DNA of 64,000 nt from Pleodorina starrii (Eukaryota > Chlorophyta > Chlorophyceae > Chlamydomonadales > Volvocaceae). Position numbers and translations under genes: made by a program. Positions 1 to 10,000 of the stretch are shown here, piece after piece; the first letter of the stretch is position 1, and every line of letters starts with the position of its first letter. The stretch spans positions 744,001-808,000 of the forward strand of contig BRXU01000008.1 of the NCBI GenBank assembly GCA_030267565.1, read 5' to 3'. The notes below the pieces were generated by a model. That model was not told where the DNA came from, did no database searches, and was given only the letters and a program-made list of their open reading frames with translations.

Positions 1-1
1 G

Positions 2-3000
2 GGCGACTGGAACGCCGTGCTCAAAGCGAGTGACCGGTCGACAGGCATCTGCAACTCGGACGACAGGGCACACAGATGCTTCTCAACGGACAGCGACCTA
101 CGACCAGTAGACACCAGGCGACGAGAATACACCTACACGCAGACGCAACTCGGACTCGACACCCACCTGAGCCGCATCGACGACGTCCTCCTTGCTCCCC
201 AAACCACCGCCGCTGTGGCCAAGGAGGGCAATGCATACGAACAAGTGTACGATTGTGGAGGCAACTTCGACCACCGACCGCTGTGTACCCTCCTCCCCCT
301 AGCGGGACTCCGCCTCCTCCCTGCCCCCGCTGCCCAGCCCCCCACAGACCTGAACCCCAGCTCATGGAGCCGCATCCAGCTGCCCATCCTCAAAGAAAGC
401 AAAGGCAAAGCACGCATGGAAATGGAGGCGACACTCACGGGCGCAATTACCCACCTGCTGGACGCTCTCCGCCCCGCGCACGAGACCATAACAGCCGCCT
501 CCACCCAAATGGAGCGCGCCGCGGGCAAGGACCAGGCGCGGACGATCCTTGGCCACCTGCGCAATCACGAGGCCGTGCAAGCCACGAATGTCACTTCCCT
601 AAGCCAAGAGCTTGGGACGCTCATGCTGCAATGCCTCGGCATCCTCGAAAGTCACTGCCAACAAAAACCCCCCCGCTCAGGGAGACTGCACGCGCGACGG
701 GGCATTGGCAGGCGCCTGACCCGTTTACATGATGAACACAAAGCACTGAAACGCGACCTCACGCAAGCACTGCACCCGCCGGGGGCCCCCCCCAACCCGA
801 CGAAAGCGACCCAACAACCCCCATCACGGCACCCCCAGGAGGCAACGCCGGTCCCGAAAGCCACAGATCAGACCCCCGACCCACCTGAAACTGGTACCAC
901 CCGCCAAACACAAGGCCAGGGGGACCCATGGGACAACCTTGAAACCCGCGACCTGCGCACCGCGATCCGGAGCAAGGGGGACGAAATCAGGAAGGTGGTT
1001 AATGAGACGCGCAAACTGCACATGCGCAGAGCAAGCAGGCGGCTCCAACGCCTTCTCACAAAGAAGCCAAAGCAGGCGCACAGGCAAATCCTGGAGCCTG
1101 ACGATCAACCGCGAGGTATCGCGGCTATACGCCACCCCGAGGACGGGCACCTGTGCACGGACTCAGAAGGCATTCTCGACGCGCTACACACACACTTCGC
1201 CCTCCTAGCCAAGCCAGTCTCCGGTCCCCGCACAGGCAAATACCTCCCAGGCGAGGCCCCACGCAATTACCCCTGGGAAGTGGCTGGGGCCCCTGACCCA
1301 CTCAGACAAGGCCTTGCACGCTGGGACGGTGCGCCCCCGTCCCTCCTCCCCGGAATCCTCGACCCATGCAACTTTCGCACCTGCCTAGGCCACCTCGCCC
1401 GCAACAAAGCCCCCGGGCCGGACGGCCTGCCCAATGAACTCCTCCAAACCCTTCCAGACGACCTCCAGACCGCAATACACCACCTGATCACCATAATGTG
1501 GGTCAAAGCCGAAATCCCCCCCCACTGGACACAATCCGACACAGTCCTCATCCCCAAGAAAGGAGACCCACTTCTTATTAAGAACAAACGCCCGATCGCC
1601 CTGGCCAACACCCTCTACAAGCTGTACACCAGCCACATCACGCTAAACATCGTAACTTACAGCGAACAAGCCCACATCTTTACCGAGGCCCAGGAAGGGT
1701 ACCTCCGGCAGCGCAACACAGAACGGCAAATCCAGAACGTGCTGCACGCTATCGAAGACGCGGGCCTTACCGGGCGCGACCTGTTCCTCCTTTATATCGA
1801 TTTCACATCCGCGTTCAACACCATCGATCATGATAAACTGCTTATGATCATGTACGACCTGGGCTACCCAGATGACCTCATCGAGGTGGTTTCGAACCTG
1901 TACTCGCACGCCGCGACACGCATACGAACCGAGCACGGATGCACTGCGAACATTGCGATCGAGCGCGGAACGATCCAGGGAGACACGCTGTCACCCGTCC
2001 TGTTCATTATCTACATGGAACCCCTCCTACGATGGCTGCACAGCGGCGGCAGGGGGTACCGATATGGCTGCCTCCGGGCGGAAGAAAACGATCGCCATCA
2101 CTTCAGCTCGGGTGCATTCGCTGACGACCTAGTTATCCTTACGAACGCGGTATCGGATCTGCGGCTCCAATGCTCAAAAATTGAACGGTATGCGAGGTGG
2201 GGGGCCCTCAAGGTCAACGTGAGCAAGTGCCAGATACAAGGCATACTCCATGGTCGCGCGCGCTCGGACAAGGATCTGAGTAGAGGCCCCGGCACACAAA
2301 AATACCAGACCGCCCTGGAACGCCTTCTGAAAAACCAAATTCGAATAGACGACACGCCTATCCCGTACGCACCCCCCACGCAGCCGTACAAGTATCTGGG
2401 AGTACACATTACCCCCACGCTAGACTGGGCAGAACAAGTGGCCTATGTGCGAGCCGAGGTTGACAGACGAGGACGGGGCATTCAGAGCTCCCTCGCGACC
2501 CCCGACCAACGCATCAACATGATCAGAACCCTCATACACCCCTTCGTGGCGTACAGCCTGCCCACCATGGCGTACACCCCACAAGACATTGCCAGTTTCG
2601 ATGCGCAAATCGCGGGCATAGCCAAACGCAGCTACGGACTCAAGATGGGCTTCCCCACCCGCGCCATTCTCAACCCGACCGCGAGGCTCGGCCTGGGGGT
2701 TGGCACCGTACGCACCTTATACGCCGTCCGGGCGGCAAAGACCCTCGTCCTCTCCCTCAATGATGACGGCCGTCTCGGAGCGGTGACCAGAGCTCTCCTC
2801 CACCTGCAAAGTCGATACATGGGCACCGTACCGGCACATGAACTCAAACGGGAATGCAAATTCTACACCACACTGAAACAGCTCGCTCTCGTGAGGGAGG
2901 CGGGGATTGAACTCACGGACAAAGGGACAGCACACGAAACGACAATGAGCAGCCTCGCCCACCTGATCGGATCTCTCAACCCAGCGGCCGAACCCAAGGC

Positions 3001-6000
3001 GCTTGCGCTCCTCTTCCGATGCGTACAACCTCTGCTTGAGCTGGGTCTCGACCTCCGGGCCCTGAGGGATCAGAACACGGGCACGCACATCATCACCACC
3101 GATCAGCTGCAACTAATCGGAGGCCGGAACGTGGGATCGCGCCATAGGATAGCCCTGAACCAGCTCAGCCTCGCCATGAATGCCGACCCCAGCGTGCGGG
3201 CTCGGGCACCCAGATACCGCGGATCCACATCTCTACCCCCCGAGCTGCGGCTCATTCCAGACAACCCCGGCCTGACCGGCCTAACCGACGAAACGGCTGG
3301 ACCCAAACCCATACCGTACGGACGCATAACAAAGTACCTCGCCCCAAAGCCCCGTGACCCGGTCGAAGCCATGCAAACCGCACACGCCGACACAGCCCCC
3401 ACACCCCCAGGCGTCACAATCGCCGACGAGGCGACCCAACCGACGCCGCCCGGGGGCGCGACGGCAGATCCCACCACACGACGCTCGACGCCTAGATGTC
3501 ACGCCCGGCAACACCAGCCACGGCGGCTAACCGACCGTGACCGCCTCAAAGCATACCTTTTGCGTCAAAACCTCAAGCCGGTAACGGGCATCGTGGACAC
3601 CGACGCCATCGGCTGGAACCCCCGACACACCCCACTCACCATCCAACATTGCGAAGAGCTCCTATGCCACCCGCACCACAAGGGCCTGCTAACCAGGGTC
3701 GGCTCCGCCGAACGGCTCCTCCAGATGCTGCTGGGCGAGGAACCATGGCCTGCGGAGGTCCCGGCGCGGTATGGAATCAGTATCACGCAATTCCTCTTCG
3801 GAGACCAGGAAAGGGTGGCGTGCATCAACGCAGAAATACGTAAACGGGTCGCCGTCGACAAACCGACCCCAAAGAAGCAGCGCACAATCCACCCACCGAA
3901 CCAAGGCACCCACCGCACCTACTACCTGGTCGACTGGGAACGCACGGCAGTAACCAAAGGAGCCCTCGCCCTCTACGCTGCCAACGGATACCACCCCCAG
4001 GCGGTACACCCCCATGCGCCTCCCAACGGCACACCACCGCAGGTGGGCCTAGTCGAAGTAGACTGGGCGCCCACTCAAGACGAGGGCACGCGTCTGGCCC
4101 AACAAGATAACTGGATCGAACTGCTCAATGCATTCCGGGATCGACGCGCTCAGGAAGCCGGACATGACCCGGGGCGCGCGGCGGAGACACGCGACAAGCA
4201 CCTGACGGAAAAGCAACAACAAGGTCGATGGGAAACCGAATGCCTAAACACGACCCGAGGGCAGCGCCTTCTCAGACAGTTTGTCGAAATCAACGTCCAA
4301 CCGGGAAACCCGGACAAGGACATCTACCCCACAGGGCGTTACACTATCCAGATCGGCAAACACAACGGCCCCCTCTGCGGAACACCCTGGGAGGGTGACG
4401 GGGACATACCTGAAGGACTGCAGACCATCGGACTGGCCCTCGTCTACGGCCCCCAAGGTAACTGTGTAGGCCAAATCTCCGTCTGTCGTCTCCGCAGCCT
4501 GTGGTACAGGTACCAAGACGCGCAGCAGAACCGCCCGGAAGACCATGCCCGACTCGCCGCCAGGGGCGGCTTTGCGGAAGACGTCGCACGCCTCCTCCTG
4601 CGGTACCGGAACGGCGGGGGCACCAAACTGCAACCCGTCAAAGCGGCAAACGAGCGCCGGCTGCCCGAAGCACTTATGAAGCGCCTCACGACCGCGCTCG
4701 GCGCCACAACCGAACGCTTTGCATCCCCCCTCAATGTAGCCGACTGCGTAGATACATACTATTCACGCTTTTCAGAGGACCAGCTCTTTGGGGCGAACCA
4801 CGATGCATATACGCAGCCATTCACAGGCCTCTCCATCGCCCACCCCGAGCCTACGCCGGAGGAGGGGCATCACGCCCTAAGATGGGCCTTGGGATGGGCC
4901 GAGACAGTACGGTCTGAGAGCACACCCACCGCCACCCTCCTCCTGCTGCCCACGGCTCGACCGGCGCCATATACCCGTTACCTCACCCACCCGCTGGTCA
5001 CTATGATCGGCAGAATCGACGCGTTCACGGGCACAGCCAGTCTGTACAGCGAAACCCTTGAAGATACCCCCCAACCCTACCCGATGGGCCTCACTCTTCT
5101 CTTAGTCAGCAACGCAACTGGTCGAACCCACGCCGAACGCCTCCGTCGGACTCTTGGCATGCCGGCTGCAACCGCCACCCCCATGGAGCCCTCCCACCCC
5201 TGGAACCCGCCCCAGTGGGTGCGGAAACGGGTGCGCAGTATGAGCGACCGGCCACCCGCCGCGGCGGTACTCTCCCGTCCGTGCGACAACCTCACCTCTG
5301 CTGAGCGAAAGGCCGTCTTCCGGACATTCCACGCCAAACAGTCGCTGCGATACGACTCCCAGAACGCAATCTACACGGACGGATCTGTTCAAAAGGTAAA
5401 GGATGGCGACGAGGACCGACAAATACTGGGAGCCGCGGCCGTCGACGCACTCACCAATAAGACGCTCCACATTGATGTAAATGCTGGACATCACGGCTGC
5501 CAAACCATCACGAGATGTGAACTAAGTGCCATCCACCAAGCACTCTACATGCGCAGAGGCACGCCTGAGGACAACACCCACTTATCCATCTGGACGGACT
5601 CAGCCGCAGCCCTTTACCTAATAAAAAAGATGATCAATAACCCACAGAAACTCCGGCTCAGCAAACATAAGGCCCTGCTTGAGCAGATAGTCACTACTCT
5701 TAAAAAGAGAGCAGCATGCAATTTAACAACTTCCCTACTTAAAGTAAAAGCCCACACTGGCGTGAAATATAACGAAGAAGCAGATAAAGCAGCCGTACGG
5801 GCCGCGCGAGGCCTTGCAAAGCTCGACCCCGACGCACTGAGCACAACCGAAACATCTGACAATAACCCACGTAACCAATACTGGTGGCTACGGAAGATGC
5901 ATGGGCCTGAGAAGAATGCTGGGCACTTTGCCAACGACCTCAACCGGGGCATCGAAGCCCTAGTGCGTCCGGAAACGCACTCGGGCTACACAAATGAGAC

Positions 6001-6883
6001 AGATTACATGAAGTTTGTTGCCAATACCATACCCGACCTGGACATCAACGCCAGCGCACGCACCCTACAGCGCAAGATAGGCCGACACAAGCACGCCAAA
6101 CGGTGCTTCGACTACCTGTACGGCCAACTATGGAACGCCAAGCTCGCGAACCGCTTCAGGAAATCATTGGCCCCGGGAGGCCCAGTTGCGTCAGGAAGCT
6201 GCCCCCTGTGCCACAACCCCGACTCCGGGGGGCATATCCTGGGTGGCTGCCGCCACCCACGGATGCGCGCTCTATACATCCTTCGGCACAACCAGGCGGT
6301 TCAAACCATCACCAGTACGCTCGCCCGGGGAATCAACGGGGGCTGCTACACGGTCATGGACGCCTGCCCCGCAGATGACCGGCCGGACTATGTAGCAGGC
6401 ACAAGGCTACCGCACTGGCTGCTCCCAAACACCCCGGAGGAAGAACGGCTCAAAATGCGCCCCGATCTACTCCTCATCCCTAGCATCCCTCTCCACGAGG
6501 CACAAGAGATCGGATACATGGGGCCCCCGGACCCTAGTCAACACACCGTGCATATCCTCGAAATAGGATACACGGCCGACACCAACCACAAGCAGAAACA
6601 ACATGACAAAGCCATCCAACACTCCGAGCTAGCCCGGCTCCTCACAAAGGAGGGGTGGAAAGTCTGTTACACAGCACAGGAGGCCATCAGCCTAGGCTTC
6701 GCCGGTACCATCCGAAAAGACTTACGCCCCCTTCTCTGCACCCTAGGGGCGGGCAGTGAAGCGGCCAAAACATGCTGCAACAAACTCCACGATCACGCTG
6801 TTCGGGCGCTCAATAAGATTGTGATCACCCGGCGGCAAATGGAACGCTCCCCGCACGAGACGCAACAGCAGACGGGCACATAA
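2..6883 (+). CDS. Dualen/RandI polyprotein: APE endonuclease, reverse transcriptase, RNase H, restriction-like endonuclease (5' partial)
   Basis: This frame is open from base 2 to a TAA at 6881-6883. The first visible residues, GDWNAV, are the central APE-endonuclease motif, followed by SRIDDVL (nt 171-191) and DHRPL (about nt 270) of the same fold. The reverse transcriptase spans roughly nt 1400-2600, with the palm motif IDFTSAFNTID at about 1800 and the catalytic FADDLVIL at about 2118. An RNase H domain follows at about 5370-5800 (IYTDGS, ELSAIHQAL, WTDSAAAL, KVKAHTG with a downstream EADKAA). Near the C-terminus a C-x2-C-x7-H-x4-C finger (about 6201-6251) precedes RPDLLLIP and ILEIGYTAD, which fit the PD-(D/E)xK core of a restriction-like endonuclease. 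The region between RT and RNase H (about 2700-5300) is not assigned. No internal stop or frameshift is seen, so this copy may encode a working enzyme. The protein would copy its RNA at nicked chromosomal DNA. Confidence 0.9.
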   Translation, partial: GDWNAVLKASDRSTGICNSDDRAHRCFSTDSDLRPVDTRRREYTYTQTQLGLDTHLSRIDDVLLAPQTTAAVAKEGNAYEQVYDCGGNFDHRPLCTLLPLAGLRLLPAPAAQPPTDLNPSSWSRIQLPILKESKGKARMEMEATLTGAITHLLDALRPAHETITAASTQMERAAGKDQARTILGHLRNHEAVQATNVTSLSQELGTLMLQCLGILESHCQQKPPRSGRLHARRGIGRRLTRLHDEHKALKRDLTQALHPPGAPPNPTKATQQPPSRHPQEATPVPKATDQTPDPPETGTTRQTQGQGDPWDNLETRDLRTAIRSKGDEIRKVVNETRKLHMRRASRRLQRLLTKKPKQAHRQILEPDDQPRGIAAIRHPEDGHLCTDSEGILDALHTHFALLAKPVSGPRTGKYLPGEAPRNYPWEVAGAPDPLRQGLARWDGAPPSLLPGILDPCNFRTCLGHLARNKAPGPDGLPNELLQTLPDDLQTAIHHLITIMWVKAEIPPHWTQSDTVLIPKKGDPLLIKNKRPIALANTLYKLYTSHITLNIVTYSEQAHIFTEAQEGYLRQRNTERQIQNVLHAIEDAGLTGRDLFLLYIDFTSAFNTIDHDKLLMIMYDLGYPDDLIEVVSNLYSHAATRIRTEHGCTANIAIERGTIQGDTLSPVLFIIYMEPLLRWLHSGGRGYRYGCLRAEENDRHHFSSGAFADDLVILTNAVSDLRLQCSKIERYARWGALKVNVSKCQIQGILHGRARSDKDLSRGPGTQKYQTALERLLKNQIRIDDTPIPYAPPTQPYKYLGVHITPTLDWAEQVAYVRAEVDRRGRGIQSSLATPDQRINMIRTLIHPFVAYSLPTMAYTPQDIASFDAQIAGIAKRSYGLKMGFPTRAILNPTARLGLGVGTVRTLYAVRAAKTLVLSLNDDGRLGAVTRALLHLQSRYMGTVPAHELKRECKFYTTLKQLALVREAGIELTDKGTAHETTMSSLAHLIGSLNPAAEPKALALLFRCVQPLLELGLDLRALRDQNTGTHIITTDQLQLIGGRNVGSRHRIALNQLSLAMNADPSVRARAPRYRGSTSLPPELRLIPDNPGLTGLTDETAGPKPIPYGRITKYLAPKPRDPVEAMQTAHADTAPTPPGVTIADEATQPTPPGGATADPTTRRSTPRCHARQHQPRRLTDRDRLKAYLLRQNLKPVTGIVDTDAIGWNPRHTPLTIQHCEELLCHPHHKGLLTRVGSAERLLQMLLGEEPWPAEVPARYGISITQFLFGDQERVACINAEIRKRVAVDKPTPKKQRTIHPPNQGTHRTYYLVDWERTAVTKGALALYAANGYHPQAVHPHAPPNGTPPQVGLVEVDWAPTQDEGTRLAQQDNWIELLNAFRDRRAQEAGHDPGRAAETRDKHLTEKQQQGRWETECLNTTRGQRLLRQFVEINVQPGNPDKDIYPTGRYTIQIGKHNGPLCGTPWEGDGDIPEGLQTIGLALVYGPQGNCVGQISVCRLRSLWYRYQDAQQNRPEDHARLAARGGFAEDVARLLLRYRNGGGTKLQPVKAANERRLPEALMKRLTTALGATTERFASPLNVADCVDTYYSRFSEDQLFGANHDAYTQPFTGLSIAHPEPTPEEGHHALRWALGWAETVRSESTPTATLLLLPTARPAPYTRYLTHPLVTMIGRIDAFTGTASLYSETLEDTPQPYPMGLTLLLVSNATGRTHAERLRRTLGMPAATATPMEPSHPWNPPQWVRKRVRSMSDRPPAAAVLSRPCDNLTSAERKAVFRTFHAKQSLRYDSQNAIYTDGSVQKVKDGDEDRQILGAAAVDALTNKTLHIDVNAGHHGCQTITRCELSAIHQALYMRRGTPEDNTHLSIWTDSAAALYLIKKMINNPQKLRLSKHKALLEQIVTTLKKRAACNLTTSLLKVKAHTGVKYNEEADKAAVRAARGLAKLDPDALSTTETSDNNPRNQYWWLRKMHGPEKNAGHFANDLNRGIEALVRPETHSGYTNETDYMKFVANTIPDLDINASARTLQRKIGRHKHAKRCFDYLYGQLWNAKLANRFRKSLAPGGPVASGSCPLCHNPDSGGHILGGCRHPRMRALYILRHNQAVQTITSTLARGINGGCYTVMDACPADDRPDYVAGTRLPHWLLPNTPEEERLKMRPDLLLIPSIPLHEAQEIGYMGPPDPSQHTVHILEIGYTADTNHKQKQHDKAIQHSELARLLTKEGWKVCYTAQEAISLGFAGTIRKDLRPLLCTLGAGSEAAKTCCNKLHDHAVRALNKIVITRRQMERSPHETQQQTGT

Positions 6884-7022
6884 CTAACACATACTCGTTC
6901 TCAACCCCCACCGCGGTGGCGGGGGAGGACTGGGACCGGGGAAACCCGTCACCCCACCTCCTCTGCTCCCTTAACCCACGCCTCGGCCTCCGGTCGGGCG
7001 TATTATTATTATTATTATTATT
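6884..7022 (+). repeat. Retrotransposon 3' UTR and (TAT)n tail
   Basis: After the stop codon there are about 117 bp of non-coding DNA, including a GC-rich inverted pair (CCCCCACCGCGG / GCGGGGGAG). A run of TAT trinucleotides follows at 7001-7022. Position and form fit the 3' terminus generated by target-primed reverse transcription. Confidence 0.75.
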
Positions 7023-7052
7023 GCTCGCACCTCTCTCGCCTACCTGGTGCAG

Positions 7053-10000
7053 AACATCGATGTACGGAACGCTGAGGCCTTGGTGCCATCAGATCGCGAC
7101 CGTATCCTGGCGGCCATCGGTGACAAGCTGGATCTGGTCAACGCCCAACTGAAACTTATCTTCCTATTGGAGCCGTACGATACTGTTTCTGCAGTAGCCG
7201 CCATCCCTGCCATGGCGCCGGCACCTGCTGCAGCTTCGCGCCCTGCTGGCTCCACCGCCAATGCCGCCGCCACTGATACCACCGGCCCTGCCGCCGTGGT
7301 TGCTGATTGGCCCGGGGGAGTCATCCGGGAGTGGCTGGACCTCACACCGGACGATGAGCACTACAGGTGCGTGCGACACCCAAGCAGCACCGCCGACTTG
7401 GTGCTTATTAGCGCTTCACCTTACAGCAGGTTTGCCCGAATGGCTGGCAGAGGGGATAGGCTCACCGCCGACCTACCGCTGCTGCCAGCCATGCATGGAA
7501 CCTTGCACGGCATCGCACGGCAAGCAGTCTGCCCCTCGCCCCCATGCCCCAAGTTGGAATTGAAAAGATCCTATATATTACCAAATTTCGAAATTCCCGA
7601 CGCAGGGCCTTGGTACTGGTGGGCCCCGTCGGCTGTGGCAAGTCGTACGGCGTTCGAGCCGCTCTCTCCACCATCGCCCCAGTGCTCCAGCAGCCGCGTT
7701 CACACGAGGGGGGCTTGTCGGCTGCTGTGCGCGGGCGACCGGTCGCCGTGCATTTTTGCCACGCAGGAGACGCCGCAAGCCTGGACCCATTGGTGATGGT
7801 TCACAGCTTGGCATTCCAGCTGGCCTGCCAGACCCGTGGGTCGCTTGCCAAGCTTCTGCAGGAGCGCTACCTGGGTGGGTGCGTCCATCACGCGGCCTCA
7901 TCATGGCCGGCTGTTGCGCATTGCGTGCTGCTGCAGAACTATCGAGGCACCGATCGGTATATATCCAGGGGGAAGCCGAGGACGGCGGTCAGGCAAGGGT
8001 CGCAGACCGGGTTCCTCAGTCGATGGATGGTGCGGGGATGGGAGCTGCAGCAGGGGCTGAACGACGTGTGAGGGACGTGATCTGCTGGGGGCGCACGCAG
8101 GTCGTGGCCTAGCTATCCCCTTGCAAGACATGCATGTCACATCACCAACAGCGCGACTGTAGCCATGCTCGCTGGGCCCTGGCCCACGCGCTTGGTTGCA
8201 TTGTGGGCATTACAATCTGATGACAGCTGTGCGATTGCCGTCACGCACTTTGTTCACGTACAGTTCCATCTATCTATCTACCATGGTCTGCTAAAGCTGC
8301 ACATGGCTTGAGAGTGGGTGCTCCATCCGCTGCTCCCCCCACATGCAACTTCTGCCGTCTGCTGTCGTACGTAGAGCTGTCCCGGTACGGCCTGGAGGGC
8401 CTCTCCCGACTGGACAGCGCCTTTAACACGTTGCTGCTCAAACCGCTGGAGGAGGTGCTGCCACGGCCGGCCACAGAAGACGCGGAAGACACAATAGACG
8501 TAAAAGACACGGAAGACGAGGAGGACGCGGAAGACGAAGAAGTCGAGGAAGCCGAGCGACAGCTGTGGCTTGAGTGGATGAAGCGGCAGCATCATACGAA
8601 GACAGCTGCCAAATATAGACTAGGGTATGAAGATGGGGAGTCGAGCATCGATGAGTCGACGCGCACGTTCTGCGACGACGCGTATGATATGAGCGAAGAA
8701 GTTGAAAGTGATGAAGTTCTAACTGCAGCTGCGCCACACGTGAAGGTGTCGGAGGGGATGGAGGAGGCGGAGGAGGCCAAGGCGCCTGAGGAGGTGCTGT
8801 TGGTGGTTGACGGACTGGACGAGGCGGAGGACCCGGATGGCCGGCTGTACGGCAATCGGTGAGAATGGTGCGTGGTGGGATTTTGGGGAGCGTGCGTAAT
8901 TTGGTTGGCTGGCAGCAGGCAGACGACGTGCCAAGTGTCAAGCAAGGGGGAGGTGTGGGAGGTCAAGGGGCCGGAGACCAGATCCTGAAGGAGAGTTGCT
9001 GCGGGCGCTGTGCCAGCCATCGATCGGCAGGGATAGGAGCCAGGGGAACTGATGACTGACGGCAGCGTTGCAGCCTCACGTATCATCTTATAATGCTCAT
9101 CAGAAAGGTCGAAAGTTGTCGGCGGAAATTCACTAACACATGGGTAAGGCGCGGGAGATACACCTGCAGGGACTCCCATTATTACGGAATGGACTAATCC
9201 CATTTTCTGTTTCCTGATGAACAGGATTTCGTTGGCGCTCCGGGACCTCTTTTCGCGGTTTCCCCCGCGCGTACGACTGCTGGTCACGCTGCGCCCGAGG
9301 CCGAACCGCCTGCTGCGCAGCCTGGTCTGCAAATTTGACCCGTGGGTCGCTTCCACACCACCACAACCGCCAGCACAACCGCCTGAGCGCCAGCCAGCAG
9401 AGCCCTTACCCCGTGTATTGGCGTCCCCCATCTCACCGGTCCCAGTAGTCCCACCCTTTGGCGGCGACGTCGTCATCAAGAACTGGGTCCTGGAGACCAT
9501 CCGGGGACTCCTCCCACCGCCTTCCTGCCCCCTCTCCGCCGTCGCCGTCGCCACCACCACCACCACCAGCACCTCGCGCACCACAACCACACCCTCCACC
9601 GCCTTCGACGGCCATCAGCCGGCCTCCCTGCCCGCTGCCTATGCGGCGCTCTTCACCGCCGGCCTGGCGCGTCTCTCCCTGGAGCAGCGGCGCGGTGTGG
9701 GGTCCCTACTAGAGCTGCTGATGGCCTCCCCCGAGCCGCCCTCCCTGCGCTGCATCACCCAGATGGGCCTTGCGCCGTACATGCAGCATCTGCCGGGCTG
9801 GGGCGTGGCGTTCCGGGTGCTGGAAGGCACATACCGACTGAACGTGCTGCACAGGTGCGATCGATAGATGTTAGTTGGAGACTGCTGGGACGGACACGCA
9901 ACGGTGAAGTACGGATGGAAGGTCTGTACGTAGCTCACCCGGGAGAAACGACTGGGTATGGTGCGCATGTATGGGTCAACGTGCAAGTGGCCGGGAGATG

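Larger units (their letters stand above)
1..7022 (+). mobile_element. Dualen/RandI-type non-LTR retrotransposon, 5' end outside window
   Basis: The element consists of one long pol-like ORF, a short GC-rich 3' UTR (6884-7000) and a (TAT)n microsatellite tail at 7001-7022. A microsatellite tail and the absence of LTRs are typical of target-primed non-LTR elements. The ORF carries both an APE-like and a restriction-like endonuclease, the defining feature of the Dualen/RandI clade known from Chlamydomonas. The 5' UTR and any protein part upstream of the APE domain lie left of the window, so the upstream target-site duplication cannot be checked. The tail abuts the first visible exon of the NACHT-WD40 gene. 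The uninterrupted frame suggests a young, possibly active copy. Confidence 0.9.
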
